From the NCBI GenBank assembly GCA_902537425.1, contig CACBBD010000001.1, positions 167,790 through 231,789 on the forward strand: a DNA stretch of 64,000 nt. Direction: 5' to 3'. A model generated the notes under the pieces. That model saw nothing but the letters and a program-made list of their open reading frames with translations, searched no databases and was not told the origin of the DNA. The translations under genes and the position numbers were made by a program. Origin of the DNA: an uncultured SAR86 cluster bacterium. GTDB taxonomy: Bacteria; Pseudomonadota; Gammaproteobacteria; Magnimaribacterales; Magnimaribacteraceae. Shown here piece after piece: positions 34,665 to 43,996 of the stretch (position 1 is the stretch's first letter; every line of letters begins with the position of its first letter).

Positions 34665-36409
34665 CAACCCAGCTTCTAACATATATTTTTGTGGGTATCA
34701 CCTTTGCCCTTTATATAGGAATTGCTCTATGGTCTAGAGCAAGATCAACAAATGATTTTTATGTAGCAGGTAAGGATGTCCATCCAGTGGCAAATGGAAT
34801 GGCTACTGCAGCAGATTGGATGTCTGCGGCTTCCTTCCTTTCTATGGCTGGTTTGATTGCATTCCTCGGCAAAGATGGATCCGTGTATCTAATGGGCTGG
34901 ACTGGAGGTTATGTTTTATTAGCGCTCCTTCTTGCGCCGTACTTAAGAAAGTTTGGGAAATTTACTGTGCCGGATTTTATAGGTGAACGTTATTACTCCA
35001 AGACAGCCAGAAAATTAGCTGTTGTATGTTTAATATTCATCTCTTTTACCTACATCGCCGGGCAGATGAGAGGAGTAGGAATAGTTTTTTCTAGATTTTT
35101 AGAGGTTGATATTAATACAGGTGTCATAGTCGGAATGGCCATAGTTTTCTTTTATGCGGTTTTAGGAGGTATGAAAGGCATTACATATACTCAAGTAGCT
35201 CAATACTGCGTACTTATTTTTGCCTACTTAGTGCCTGCTATATTTATTTCAATCTTGATGACCGGCGAAGTTATTCCACAAATTGGCTTTGGAAGCACTC
35301 TAGTTGATAGTCAAGTATACCTTCTCGATAAGCTAGACCAGGTTTCAAAGGATCTGGGTTTCATTGCTTATACTGAAAATGCTAAAAGTAATATTGATAT
35401 TTTTTGTATTACAGCAGCCCTAATGTTTGGTACAGCGGGATTGCCGCATGTCATAGTGAGGTTCTTTACAGTTCCTAGTGTTGGTGCAGCAAGACAATCA
35501 GCTGGTTACGCGTTAATTTTTATAGCACTGTTATACACAACAGCTCCCGCTGTTTCTGCTTTTGCAAGAATGAATCTAATCGATTCGATTCAAGATCAAC
35601 CTTATAGCACTTCGCCCTCCTGGTTTAAGAACTGGGAAGAAATAGGTTTAATTGCATGGATAGATAAAAATGAAGATGGAAAAATTCAGTATTCATCCGG
35701 TGATGCTCTGGAAAATGTAAAACCTTCATATCAAGAACTTAGAGGGCCTAATGGACAGAGACTTCTAGAAAATGAACCCAATTTATCTAATGAAAATGAG
35801 ATTTATATAGACAGAGATATAATCGTTTTAGCAAATCCTGAAATAGCTAAACTTCCGAGCTGGGTTATAGCTTTAGTGGCTGCTGGAGGTCTCGCAGCAG
35901 CTCTTTCAACTGCAGCAGGGCTCCTACTAGTTATATCTTCATCGGTTTCGCATGATCTTTTAAAGAAAACCTACATGCCTAAAATTACTGAAAAACAAGA
36001 ACTCAAATATGCAAGAATTGCAGCTGCTATTGCAATAGGCATAGCTGGCATTTTTGGCATCTATCCTCCGGCATTTGTAGCACAGGTTGTGGCATTTGCC
36101 TTTGGGCTAGCTGCAGCAACATTCTTTCCAGCACTTTTTCTGGGTATATTCTACAAAAGACTAAATAAGGAAGGTGCAATCAGCGGCATGCTAGGAGGAC
36201 TTCTATTTACTGCTTCTTATATTATTTATTTCAAATTTATTAATCCAGATATCAATAATTCGGACTTTTGGCTCTTAGGTATCTCGCCTGAGGGAATTGG
36301 TTGTATAGGAATGATCATAAACTTTGCACTCGCATTAAGTGTTTCAATCTTTACCAAACCTCCGCCAAAAGAAATTTTTGATATGGTGGACGAAATCAGG
36401 CAGCCATAA
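34661..36409 (+). CDS. Sodium:solute symporter family protein (VC_2705 type)
   Basis: 582-residue large subunit of the solute:sodium symporter family, about 13 transmembrane helices, near the acetate permease group. Conserved parts are FYVAGKDVHPVANGMATAADWMSAASFL, FTVPDFIGERYYS, FGTAGLPHVIVRFFTVP and LAAALSTAAGLLLVISSSVSHDLL. A soluble insertion around residues 320-385 contains DKNEDGKIQY (about 335-344), which resembles a calcium-binding EF-hand loop. It overlaps the DUF4212 gene by 4 nt and lgt by 1 nt. The solute (acetate or another small carboxylate) is inferred. Confidence 0.92.
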   Translation: MTTQLLTYIFVGITFALYIGIALWSRARSTNDFYVAGKDVHPVANGMATAADWMSAASFLSMAGLIAFLGKDGSVYLMGWTGGYVLLALLLAPYLRKFGKFTVPDFIGERYYSKTARKLAVVCLIFISFTYIAGQMRGVGIVFSRFLEVDINTGVIVGMAIVFFYAVLGGMKGITYTQVAQYCVLIFAYLVPAIFISILMTGEVIPQIGFGSTLVDSQVYLLDKLDQVSKDLGFIAYTENAKSNIDIFCITAALMFGTAGLPHVIVRFFTVPSVGAARQSAGYALIFIALLYTTAPAVSAFARMNLIDSIQDQPYSTSPSWFKNWEEIGLIAWIDKNEDGKIQYSSGDALENVKPSYQELRGPNGQRLLENEPNLSNENEIYIDRDIIVLANPEIAKLPSWVIALVAAGGLAAALSTAAGLLLVISSSVSHDLLKKTYMPKITEKQELKYARIAAAIAIGIAGIFGIYPPAFVAQVVAFAFGLAAATFFPALFLGIFYKRLNKEGAISGMLGGLLFTASYIIYFKFINPDINNSDFWLLGISPEGIGCIGMIINFALALSVSIFTKPPPKEIFDMVDEIRQP

Positions 36410-37176
36410 TGTTAATTCCTGAATTAGATCCTGTAGCAATACAAATAGGGCCATTAGCAATTAGATGGTATGGTCTGACATGGTTAGCTGCCTTTTCAAC
36501 TATCTACTTCTTAATCAAAAGATACCAAAAGGACTTAAATGTTGATCAAATCAGCGACCTAATGTTTTATAGCCTTCTAGGTGCGATATTAGGAGGAAGA
36601 GCGGGTTATGTTTTCTTCTACTCGATAGAGCAATTTATATCAAATCCTCTATCTATTCTCTTTATTTGGCAAGGAGGATTATCCTTTCATGGAGGTCTTC
36701 TGGGAGTTTTAATTGCTTGCTTCTGGCTATCAAAAAGCTGGGATGTTCAATTCTTTTGGTTGATGGATAGGGTAGCTCCATTTGTGCCTCCAGGCCTAGG
36801 ATTTGTAAGATTGGGAAACTTTATGAATTCAGAGCTTCTAGGCAGGCCAACTGATATGAGTTGGGGAGTTATATTTCCTTCGGATCCATTAGGAGTAACA
36901 AGGCATCCATCTCAGTTATACCAAGCTTTTGGAGAAGGTATAGTGCTTTTTATTTATATGCTTCTTATCTCAAGGAATTCAAAACCTAAAATGAATATTT
37001 CTGGACACTTCCTATTAGGATACGGAGTCATTAGATTCTTCTCTGAATTCTTTAGAACACCGGATCACCATATAGGATTTATTTTTGAAATTTATACTAG
37101 AGGGCAACTTCTATGCCTCCCAATGATAGTAATTGGTGTCCTTCTAATTTATTATTCGTACAGAAAAATTACATGA
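36409..37176 (+). CDS. lgt: Prolipoprotein diacylglyceryl transferase
   Basis: Inner-membrane enzyme that adds diacylglycerol to the lipobox cysteine of pre-lipoproteins. The 255-residue protein has seven transmembrane helices and the Lgt motifs [36 protein letters not shown] and the signature [20 protein letters not shown], then [13 protein letters not shown]. It overlaps the symporter stop by 1 nt. A likely client is the DctP lipoprotein at 62366. lgt-thyA-folA is a common arrangement. Confidence 0.96.
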   Translation: MLIPELDPVAIQIGPLAIRWYGLTWLAAFSTIYFLIKRYQKDLNVDQISDLMFYSLLGAILGGRAGYVFFYSIEQFISNPLSILFIWQGGLSFHGGLLGVLIACFWLSKSWDVQFFWLMDRVAPFVPPGLGFVRLGNFMNSELLGRPTDMSWGVIFPSDPLGVTRHPSQLYQAFGEGIVLFIYMLLISRNSKPKMNISGHFLLGYGVIRFFSEFFRTPDHHIGFIFEIYTRGQLLCLPMIVIGVLLIYYSYRKIT

Positions 37177-37180
37177 ATTA

Positions 37181-38083
37181 ATGGAACAATATTTAAATCT
37201 ACTTACAGAAATAAAATCTAAAGGAACCAAAAAAGAGGATAGAACCGGAACAGGAACAATTAGCATATTCGGGCATCAAATGAGATTTGATTTGAATGAT
37301 GGGTTTCCACTAGTAACCACCAAAAAAGTAAATTTCAATGCCATCTTGCATGAACTTTTATGGTTCATAAAAGGTGAGACAAATATTGAATATTTAGTAA
37401 AAAATAATGTAAATATCTGGAATGAATGGCCATTTCAAAGTTGGTTGGAGAAAACAAATCAAATCGAAGGGCTGGCCATGCATTCAAAGGAATGGAAGGA
37501 AAAATTACAAGAATTTGTTGATCTAGTAAAAAAAGACAATTCCTTTGCAAAAGAGTATGGAGACCTTGGACCAGTATATGGTAAGCAGTGGAGAGATTTT
37601 GAAGGAGTAGATCAATTATCTCAGGTAATAGAGGATCTAAAGAATAGCCCTAACTCTAGACGTCATATTGTCTCGGCCTGGAATCCAAAGGAAATTCCAA
37701 CCATGATTAGGTCAGGCTTGCCGCCTTGTCATACGCTCTTTCAGTTTTACGTGGCTAATGGAAAGCTATCTTGTCAGTTATACCAAAGAAGTGCCGATGT
37801 ATTTCTAGGTGTTCCATATAATATTGCGTCTTACGCCCTTCTTACTTGCATGATAGCTTCGGTCACAGATCTAGAGGTAGGAGAATTTGTTCACTCTTTA
37901 GGTGATACACATATTTATCTGAATCATCTCGATCAGGTTGATGAACAACTATCTAGAGAGCCACATAAGCTACCCAAAATCGAGATAAATAAAAAAGATG
38001 TTCTATTCGATTATACCTTTGAAGATTTCAAACTTGTAGACTATAACTCCCATCCCTTTATTAGTGCTCCCATTGCCGTTTAA
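37181..38083 (+). CDS. thyA: Thymidylate synthase ThyA
   Basis: Converts dUMP to dTMP using methylene-tetrahydrofolate. The catalytic Cys183 is in [12 protein letters not shown], with [18 protein letters not shown] at the N-terminus, [20 protein letters not shown] and [10 protein letters not shown] near the C-terminus. At 300 residues it is longer than E. coli ThyA (264) because of an insertion around residues 85-120, as in the Lactobacillus casei form. It is followed by folA with the two codons sharing one base. Confidence 0.96.
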   Translation: MEQYLNLLTEIKSKGTKKEDRTGTGTISIFGHQMRFDLNDGFPLVTTKKVNFNAILHELLWFIKGETNIEYLVKNNVNIWNEWPFQSWLEKTNQIEGLAMHSKEWKEKLQEFVDLVKKDNSFAKEYGDLGPVYGKQWRDFEGVDQLSQVIEDLKNSPNSRRHIVSAWNPKEIPTMIRSGLPPCHTLFQFYVANGKLSCQLYQRSADVFLGVPYNIASYALLTCMIASVTDLEVGEFVHSLGDTHIYLNHLDQVDEQLSREPHKLPKIEINKKDVLFDYTFEDFKLVDYNSHPFISAPIAV

Positions 38084-38562
38084 TGGAAATCATATTAATT
38101 GCAGCCGTAGATAAAAATCTAGCAATAGGCAAAGATGGAAAAATCCCTTGGGAAGTAAAAGAAGATCTAAAGTTCTTTAGAGAAAATACAGAAGATTCAG
38201 CGATCATAATGGGCCGTGCAACATTCGATTCAATTGGCAGACCCTTGCCTAAAAGAAAGAATATCGTTATGACCAGAACATTTAAGGGTAGAGAAGGAGT
38301 AATTGAAGTTAACTCTAGTAAGGATGCCTTAGAGCAGGCAAAAAGTTACTCTGAGAAGATTAATATCATTGGTGGAGAATATATTTACAAAGAATTCCTG
38401 CCCTTAGCTACAAAACTTCTAATAACAGAAATAGATATTGAAGTGATTTCACCAGATGCATTTTTTCCTGAGTGGGATATAAATCAATGGAAAGAAATTT
38501 CAAGAAAGCAAAGTTCTGAAAACGGACTTAATTTTAGTTTTGTGGAATACCAGAGAGATTAG
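38083..38562 (+). CDS. folA: Dihydrofolate reductase FolA
   Basis: Regenerates tetrahydrofolate from the dihydrofolate made by ThyA. The 159 residues show the DHFR pattern: IAAVDKNLAIGKDGKIPW, EDLKFFRENT, IIMGRATFDSIGRPLPKRKNIV-type NADPH loop and IIGGEYIYKEFLP. Start shares a base with the thyA stop. The stop shares a 4-bp TTAG overlap with the convergent TPR gene. Confidence 0.96.
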   Translation: MEIILIAAVDKNLAIGKDGKIPWEVKEDLKFFRENTEDSAIIMGRATFDSIGRPLPKRKNIVMTRTFKGREGVIEVNSSKDALEQAKSYSEKINIIGGEYIYKEFLPLATKLLITEIDIEVISPDAFFPEWDINQWKEISRKQSSENGLNFSFVEYQRD

Positions 38563-40028
38563 ACTCCTAAAGCTTTTCTTTTCAACTTAAGAGCTTCAAC
38601 TCTTTCTTCTTCACCTTCAGTATATGTCACCCACTTCCTAGCTTGATCTTGAACTCTTTTCTTCTTCTCTTTTTGCTTTTCTTTTTTATCATCAAATTGT
38701 CTTTCAGCTACATCAATACATTTTCTAAAAGATTCAATTGCAGATTCCCATTTTTGGTTTTCGAAATTTATCTGTCCTAAGAGCATATAAGCTGCAGCTT
38801 CATCTTTCAGCTTGCCTTTTGCTAAGCCATCCTCAATCGCTTTTTCAGCTTTATCAAATTCATCTAAACTAAAATGAACTTGCCCTAGAAAGATGAACAG
38901 CTCGCCCTCCTTAGATTTTGTTGCCGCCTGTAAATAATAAGGCTTTGCTCTTTCGAGTTCTTTGGCTGCGTGCCAGTATTGAGCAGCAGCCTTTAATGTC
39001 TTCTCTTCTTTTTTGACTATTCCGCGATTTAAACCATCCTCTATGACTTTGGCAGCTTTACGTGGGTTTTCAAACATAAAAAGAAGTTGCGACAATGCTG
39101 TAAACTCTCTTTGTTTATCTAAAAGATTGTCATCATAAGCAGCTTCAAGGGCACCCATTTGATCCATTTGTCTATCTCTTTGTCCGTATAATCCAGATAA
39201 ATTAGTCCAGTATCTCTTTTTTGGATAGTATTGAACAAGAATCTCATAAATTGGTAAGACTTCAAGGTCTTTCTTTAATTCGGAGTAGAGCGCCATTTTA
39301 AGCAAATAATGATTTTCTTTAGCTACTCCTTTTCTTGTTTCACCTGTCTCAATCATCTCTCCTGTTTCATTGCCTTCATCATCAAGAACTGCCACTTTTA
39401 TAGGTATATCTCTAGATTCTTGAATTTCTATTGCAGTATCTATGGCTTCAACAGATTTTTGAAAGTTTTCTACTTGATAGTATGCTTGAGCCAGAAGTCC
39501 ATACCCATCAGAACTTGGCTCTTCTTCATTATCAAGCCACTCTAGCAAATAACTGATCGAGCCCTTGTAATCTTCTGCAATATATCTGAGTTGTGATAAA
39601 GAATATATGGCTCCCTGTCTCTCTTGATCGCTAGAGTCTTCTTCTGCAATCAAATTCTTATAAGCTCTTTCGGCAAGGCTATAATCTTCTTTTGAAAAAT
39701 AGATGTATCCTCTGTAATAGTACATCTTCGACCTGTCTGTGCTGGTAAATTTGGAATCTACGACAGCAACAGGCTCGAGTGCAAGCAGAGCTTCATCCCA
39801 TTGTTCATTTTCAATTAAAGGAACTATGCCTTGCAAAATTCTTTGCATCTTTTTGCTAGGAAGTTTTGTACGTCTTCTTTTCTTTTTCTTCTTAGTGTCA
39901 TCATCAGCAGCCTCAAGAGAGGCACCTTTGTAGTCTAGAGGTGATACTCCTAAAGCAACTGGCAATAAACTTATAACTGTTGCAATTAGAAATATTTTTA
40001 AGGGGTAATTTAATTTTAATCTTTTCAT
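38559..40028 (-). CDS. TPR-repeat protein of the TonB system operon
   Basis: 489-residue exported protein with an N-terminal hydrophobic signal (residues 11-28), a very basic patch KKKKKRRRTKLPSKK near 46-60, then at least six tetratricopeptide-like helical repeats, for example SLAERAYKNLIAEE, ELFIFLGQVHFSLDEFDKAEKAI and AAAYMLLGQINFENQKWESAI. It is the last gene of the operon DUF3450-exbB-exbB-exbD-tonB-TPR, as in Vibrio and Shewanella. It probably helps TonB-dependent uptake from the periplasm. It overlaps folA by 4 bp. Confidence 0.88.
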   Translation of the reverse strand: MKRLKLNYPLKIFLIATVISLLPVALGVSPLDYKGASLEAADDDTKKKKKRRRTKLPSKKMQRILQGIVPLIENEQWDEALLALEPVAVVDSKFTSTDRSKMYYYRGYIYFSKEDYSLAERAYKNLIAEEDSSDQERQGAIYSLSQLRYIAEDYKGSISYLLEWLDNEEEPSSDGYGLLAQAYYQVENFQKSVEAIDTAIEIQESRDIPIKVAVLDDEGNETGEMIETGETRKGVAKENHYLLKMALYSELKKDLEVLPIYEILVQYYPKKRYWTNLSGLYGQRDRQMDQMGALEAAYDDNLLDKQREFTALSQLLFMFENPRKAAKVIEDGLNRGIVKKEEKTLKAAAQYWHAAKELERAKPYYLQAATKSKEGELFIFLGQVHFSLDEFDKAEKAIEDGLAKGKLKDEAAAYMLLGQINFENQKWESAIESFRKCIDVAERQFDDKKEKQKEKKKRVQDQARKWVTYTEGEEERVEALKLKRKALGV

Positions 40029-40034
40029 AACTAT

Positions 40035-40676
40035 TTATGCACAGCCTTCAGGAACGTAATCCGCCGGCTTACTTGGATCTTCAATCTTAAATACAATAAT
40101 TGTTCGGACATTCGGCACTTCTATGGCTTCACCATCTCTTATCTGAGGTTTGTATTTATACTTTAACGCAGACCTCATTGCTGCCCTATCAAAAATTCCT
40201 GGAGGCACAGACCATTCAACTTCGGGTTCTTTTGTAGAACCAACTTTCGTGACAGTGAATTTGAGCATCACACATCCTTCTATTCCTCTTTCTAGAGCTC
40301 TTCTAGGATATACGGGTGGAACTTGGAAAATAGGTACATATGAACCATCAGCAAATACTCCTGCCTTCTTTCCTTTGAAGCCTAAGTTTGGTCTAGCTGC
40401 AGATGTATCTAGGTCAGCTGGAGGGGTCATATCAAATTCAGGTGGCATTGTTTCAGGCGGAGGCTCCTCTTCTTGAGGACGCTCCATATCCATCATAAGT
40501 TCAAGCTCTCTTTCAGGCATAGTGACATCAGCTATTTTTATTGACTTGTCATTTAACTCTACGTCACCAACGTCTATTAACCATTGCATAGCATAAAAAA
40601 TGGCAACTGTGAGGAACAAAGACCCACTTAAAGTGGCCCCTAACATTTTAAGATTTTGTTCAGCAAAAAATCCCAT
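40035..40676 (-). CDS. tonB: TonB energy transducer
   Basis: 213 residues: one N-terminal membrane anchor (about 13-33), a proline- and glutamate-rich spacer (ERPQEEEPPPETMPPEFDMTP) and a C-terminal TonB domain with the signature PPVYPRRALERGIEGCVMLKF, ending in a cysteine-containing tail. It carries proton-motive energy to outer-membrane receptors. It belongs to the shorter TonB2 type, fitting the two ExbB-like proteins encoded upstream. Confidence 0.93.
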   Translation of the reverse strand: MGFFAEQNLKMLGATLSGSLFLTVAIFYAMQWLIDVGDVELNDKSIKIADVTMPERELELMMDMERPQEEEPPPETMPPEFDMTPPADLDTSAARPNLGFKGKKAGVFADGSYVPIFQVPPVYPRRALERGIEGCVMLKFTVTKVGSTKEPEVEWSVPPGIFDRAAMRSALKYKYKPQIRDGEAIEVPNVRTIIVFKIEDPSKPADYVPEGCA

Positions 40677-40681
40677 AGAAT

Positions 40682-41092
40682 CTAAAATTTCGGTTCAGAT
40701 GCTAATGAAATAGCATATACTCCAGCTTCTCTGGACTGGTCCATAACTTGTATAATTGCATCAGCCTGAGCCTTTTCGTCGGCCTGAATAACAACAGATC
40801 CTTGGGGGTTATCAGCCAATAGCTTAGTAATATTTGCTTTAACTTGTCGTACATCTACCCTTCTACCATCTATCCAGATATCATTTGTAGCGCCGATGGC
40901 TATGAGAATGGCAGCATTTTCTTGGATATTAGAAGTTTCAGCATCTGGCCTGTTAACTTCTAAACCCGGTTCCTTAATAAAATTAGCTGTTACGATAAAG
41001 AAAATCAGAAGAATGAAAACTACGTCTAACATAGGCGTTAAATTTATATCTTCTTCCTCAGCTACAGCACTACTAATTGGTGATCTTCTCAT
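40682..41092 (-). CDS. exbD: ExbD/TolR family biopolymer transport protein
   Basis: 136 residues with one membrane helix (VFILLIFFIVTANFI, about 29-43) preceded by the family motif INLTPMLDVVF with the proton-path aspartate. The periplasmic part contains DGRRVDVRQVK and VVIQADEKAQADAIIQVMD. With the ExbB protein encoded 10 nt upstream it forms the proton channel that drives TonB. Confidence 0.94.
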   Translation of the reverse strand: MRRSPISSAVAEEEDINLTPMLDVVFILLIFFIVTANFIKEPGLEVNRPDAETSNIQENAAILIAIGATNDIWIDGRRVDVRQVKANITKLLADNPQGSVVIQADEKAQADAIIQVMDQSREAGVYAISLASEPKF

Positions 41093-41102
41093 AATTAAAT
41101 TC

Positions 41103-41627
41103 CTATTCTACGACCAACTGATCAACCAGTAGATCTTTTTCTTTTTGGGCCCTATTGACTAAAAATTGATTTGCTAATGTCCCGGTTAAGGCAACCGCCA
41201 AACCTGCCATGGCTGGTATTGTTGACCTTGAAACTCCTCCTGCCATGGCCTTGGCATCGCCACCTCCGGTTACTGCAAGTAAATGGAAAACTTCAATCAT
41301 TCCAGTAATAGTTCCGAATAAACCAAACAAAGGTGCTATACCAACACACATTTTTATAAGTCCTAGATTTTTATCAATTCTAATTTCATTCTCTGAAATT
41401 AACATGTCTCTTATTGCTTTAGAATTCCAAGAGCTTTTATCTTGTCGTGAATCCCATTCTGTCATTGAGACTCCAACATAGTTCTTATGAGTATAGAAAT
41501 AGAACCACATTCTTTCAAAAATGAGGAACCACATAACGAAGGCTAATAGTCCTATTAAATAGAGAACATCTCCTCCTCTTTGCATAAAAGCGAAAAGAGC
41601 ATCTGAAAAGTTATAAAAAAATTGCAT
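41103..41627 (-). CDS. exbB: ExbB/MotA/TolQ family proton channel protein
   Basis: 174 residues, three transmembrane helices, with the family signature GVSRSTIPAMAGLAVALTG and IAPLFGLFGTITGMIEVF. This is the short ExbB2-type partner of ExbD. The gene lies between the large MotA/TolQ/ExbB protein and exbD on the minus strand. Confidence 0.93.
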   Translation of the reverse strand: MQFFYNFSDALFAFMQRGGDVLYLIGLLAFVMWFLIFERMWFYFYTHKNYVGVSMTEWDSRQDKSSWNSKAIRDMLISENEIRIDKNLGLIKMCVGIAPLFGLFGTITGMIEVFHLLAVTGGGDAKAMAGGVSRSTIPAMAGLAVALTGTLANQFLVNRAQKEKDLLVDQLVVE

Positions 41628-41646
41628 CCTTTTATTTCTTTATAAT

Positions 41647-43038
41647 TTAATTAGTCCCCTCTGAACGTTTAGCAGCCATTCCTGTACTTGACTCTTCAAT
41701 AGTACCTAAAATTCCCCTAGAAATATTATTTACTGTCGCGTACATAAAGGTAGTCGGAATAGCAACCATCAAGCCAAGCCATGTTGTTACAAGAGCAGTA
41801 GAGATACCGCTCGCCATTGTCTTTGGATCTCCAGTACCGAATAAGGTTATCATTGTAAAGGTTTCAATCATACCTATGATTGTTCCAAACAGACCCATCA
41901 AAGGCGCTACAACTGAGACAATCTTGAGAACCCAGTTTAAGCCCTCTACTGTTGGCCTTTCTTTAAGTATTTGCTCAGCCATTTTTAACTCTAAAGTCTC
42001 AGTATCGGCCTCTTTATCATCTTCGGCAATTTTTAGAATTCTTCCTAGTGCATTGTCATTACTCAGCATCGAATTTCCAGCTTGAGCTATCACGCCACCC
42101 CTAATATTCCATAGCTCATAGAATCGCCATATAAATAGTAGTGTTGCAAGTAAACCTATTATCATCAACATATATCCAACTGGCCCACCTTCTTGCATCT
42201 TGCCCCATGTGCTTGGCATAGATATCAAACTGGCAAGTAGAGAACCTCCTTGAGGTCCCGTAGGATCTACAGCAAACTGAACAGGAAATGAATCCCCATC
42301 CAGGATATCTGAGGTTTGAGAAGTATATCTTCCTGCAGGTTGTGAAGGAAGTTCTGAATAAGCACCCCTTGAAGGAGAATAAGTCAAATACTGTCCATCG
42401 GAAACTACATTAAAGTTACCAACTCTTACTACATCTCTATTTTCCACATTACCATCAGTGGTAATAACTTCGGTATTGAATTTGACAACCTCACCAGATG
42501 CATTAATTTCTCTTTGAAGTTCGTACCACAATGTTTCAAGTTCCTGAATTGAAGCTAATTTAATTCCTTCATTCATTTTAGAGCCAAGAGCAGTCAAGAA
42601 TTCTTCTCTTTCTTTACCAAATTGAGCAGCTGTAATTGACTGTTCCATGATGTTTCTAGCTTCAGTAGTATTACCAGCTAGGTGACCAAATATCTCATTT
42701 AATGAACCAAGCCTTTCCCTTAATTGCTCCTCTGCCACAACTAATAATGCTTCGTTCGCTTCGAATTGTTGTTCGAGTCTGGCAGCTTCCCTCTCTAATC
42801 TTGCTCTTTCATCTTTTGCGTCTGAAAGCAGTTTAGCTTGTTTATTTTTTTCATTTCTAAACGCAGCCTCTCTTTCCCTTTGTTCCTGAGTATCAGCAAA
42901 CTGACCTTGTTTTACTATTTCAAGTAATTCTTGAGGGTTTGAAGGCTGTGCAGCCTCTTCTTCACCTTCTTCGGAAAAAGTATATGAAGATATTAAGCCG
43001 AAGCTTACAAGAAATATAAAAAGCTTAATGTTCTTCAT
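41647..43038 (-). CDS. Large MotA/TolQ/ExbB-type proton channel protein (TtpC-associated type)
   Basis: 463 residues. A signal peptide (MKNIKLFIFLVSFGLISSYTF) is followed by a glutamate-rich coiled-coil periplasmic region (about 45-120), a beta-rich stretch, and a C-terminal ExbB-like domain with three membrane helices. That domain carries VSVVAPLMGLFGTIIGMIETF and MASGISTALVTTWLGLMVAIP. This long form is the first ExbB of Vibrio-type TonB2 systems and seems to link the channel to the periplasm. It lies 2 nt after the DUF3450 gene. Confidence 0.92.
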   Translation of the reverse strand: MKNIKLFIFLVSFGLISSYTFSEEGEEEAAQPSNPQELLEIVKQGQFADTQEQREREAAFRNEKNKQAKLLSDAKDERARLEREAARLEQQFEANEALLVVAEEQLRERLGSLNEIFGHLAGNTTEARNIMEQSITAAQFGKEREEFLTALGSKMNEGIKLASIQELETLWYELQREINASGEVVKFNTEVITTDGNVENRDVVRVGNFNVVSDGQYLTYSPSRGAYSELPSQPAGRYTSQTSDILDGDSFPVQFAVDPTGPQGGSLLASLISMPSTWGKMQEGGPVGYMLMIIGLLATLLFIWRFYELWNIRGGVIAQAGNSMLSNDNALGRILKIAEDDKEADTETLELKMAEQILKERPTVEGLNWVLKIVSVVAPLMGLFGTIIGMIETFTMITLFGTGDPKTMASGISTALVTTWLGLMVAIPTTFMYATVNNISRGILGTIEESSTGMAAKRSEGTN

Positions 43039-43039
43039 T

Positions 43040-43804
43040 TTAGTTTGCCTCCGTTGCTGCTGGCAAAGGTAATTCCATTAAATCGACCGTTGCTAATTTA
43101 TTGGCAATCCTAAGACCACGTCTTGTTGGATTCCTATAACTGTTATCTAGTTCTTCCCATGCTCTTGTGGAATTATTCCATGCATGGGTCTGGGTTTCGT
43201 CAGCAGTTTGAAAGACCATAGCAAGTCTTCCAACTCTCAATACATTACCTTCTATTAATTCTCCATCAATGACGATGCTGTCTTTGTATGCATCTATCTT
43301 TCTACCGTATTCTGCCTCGACATTAAATGCCTCTAGAACTTGCCTCAATCCTTCAGCAGGAGAAACGGTCGGATTATCTAAGGCAGCCTTGGCAAAGGCT
43401 ATTCTTTCTTTCCTTTCTGCAAGATGAAAAGGAAGATCTAACTCTATAGAAGTCTCCACACCAGCCAACATTCTTCGTGTAAAAGGAGGTATCTGTCTTT
43501 GCATTACTTGTGCTTCTTTTAGAGTTCTATCAATTTCTTTTAAGCGTTCTTCTTGACGTTGTATTTGTTGTCTCATTTGAGCGTTATAAACTCTTAAACC
43601 CTCTATTTGTTTACTTACAGTTTTGAATTCACTTACAATCACTGAAGTTTGTTCATCCATTTCATCAATTTTCGATTGAGATGTTTTCTCTGCAACTTGT
43701 CTAGCAGCTCCTACATCTAACAGAGGTTGTATTTGATCGGTAAATCCTAAGTTTGCTACTGATATTCCGGCCAGTATGAAAACTATTTTACAAAGACGCG
43801 ACAT
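43040..43804 (-). CDS. DUF3450 family periplasmic protein
   Basis: 254 residues with a signal peptide (first 22 residues) and a long coiled coil over about 35-100 (KQIEGLRVYNAQMRQQIQRQ). The DUF3450 landmarks PFTRRMLAGVETSIELDLPFHLAERKERIA and LRVGRLAMVFQTADETQTH are split by short gaps in position. DUF3450 genes head TonB operons of this type; the molecular role is unknown. It begins with ATG behind a good AGGAGA ribosome-binding site and is the first gene of the operon. Confidence 0.92.
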   Translation of the reverse strand: MSRLCKIVFILAGISVANLGFTDQIQPLLDVGAARQVAEKTSQSKIDEMDEQTSVIVSEFKTVSKQIEGLRVYNAQMRQQIQRQEERLKEIDRTLKEAQVMQRQIPPFTRRMLAGVETSIELDLPFHLAERKERIAFAKAALDNPTVSPAEGLRQVLEAFNVEAEYGRKIDAYKDSIVIDGELIEGNVLRVGRLAMVFQTADETQTHAWNNSTRAWEELDNSYRNPTRRGLRIANKLATVDLMELPLPAATEAN

Positions 43805-43996
43805 AGCTATCTCCTAATATCTAAATTCCTATTTCTTATCTGTTCGCAAAGTAGATGAATAATATGTAAGGCAAATATATATCAACAGATTTTGCACCAC
43901 ACAAATTCAGCATTCCCCGCTACGAACGGTTAAACTATAGAGAGAAATAAGGTTCAATGCAACGAGAAATAACTGTAAATCATGAAAATCTAGAAG
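43805..43996. promoter_or_regulatory. Divergent promoter region, TonB operon and DUF1295-psd genes
   Basis: 192 bp between the start of the TonB operon (minus) and the DUF1295-like gene (plus). Only the AGGAGA site of the DUF3450 gene is convincing. I saw no recognisable Fur box or riboswitch. A run of A/T steps (ATATATATC, about 43875-43885) could be part of a minus-strand promoter. Confidence 0.35.
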
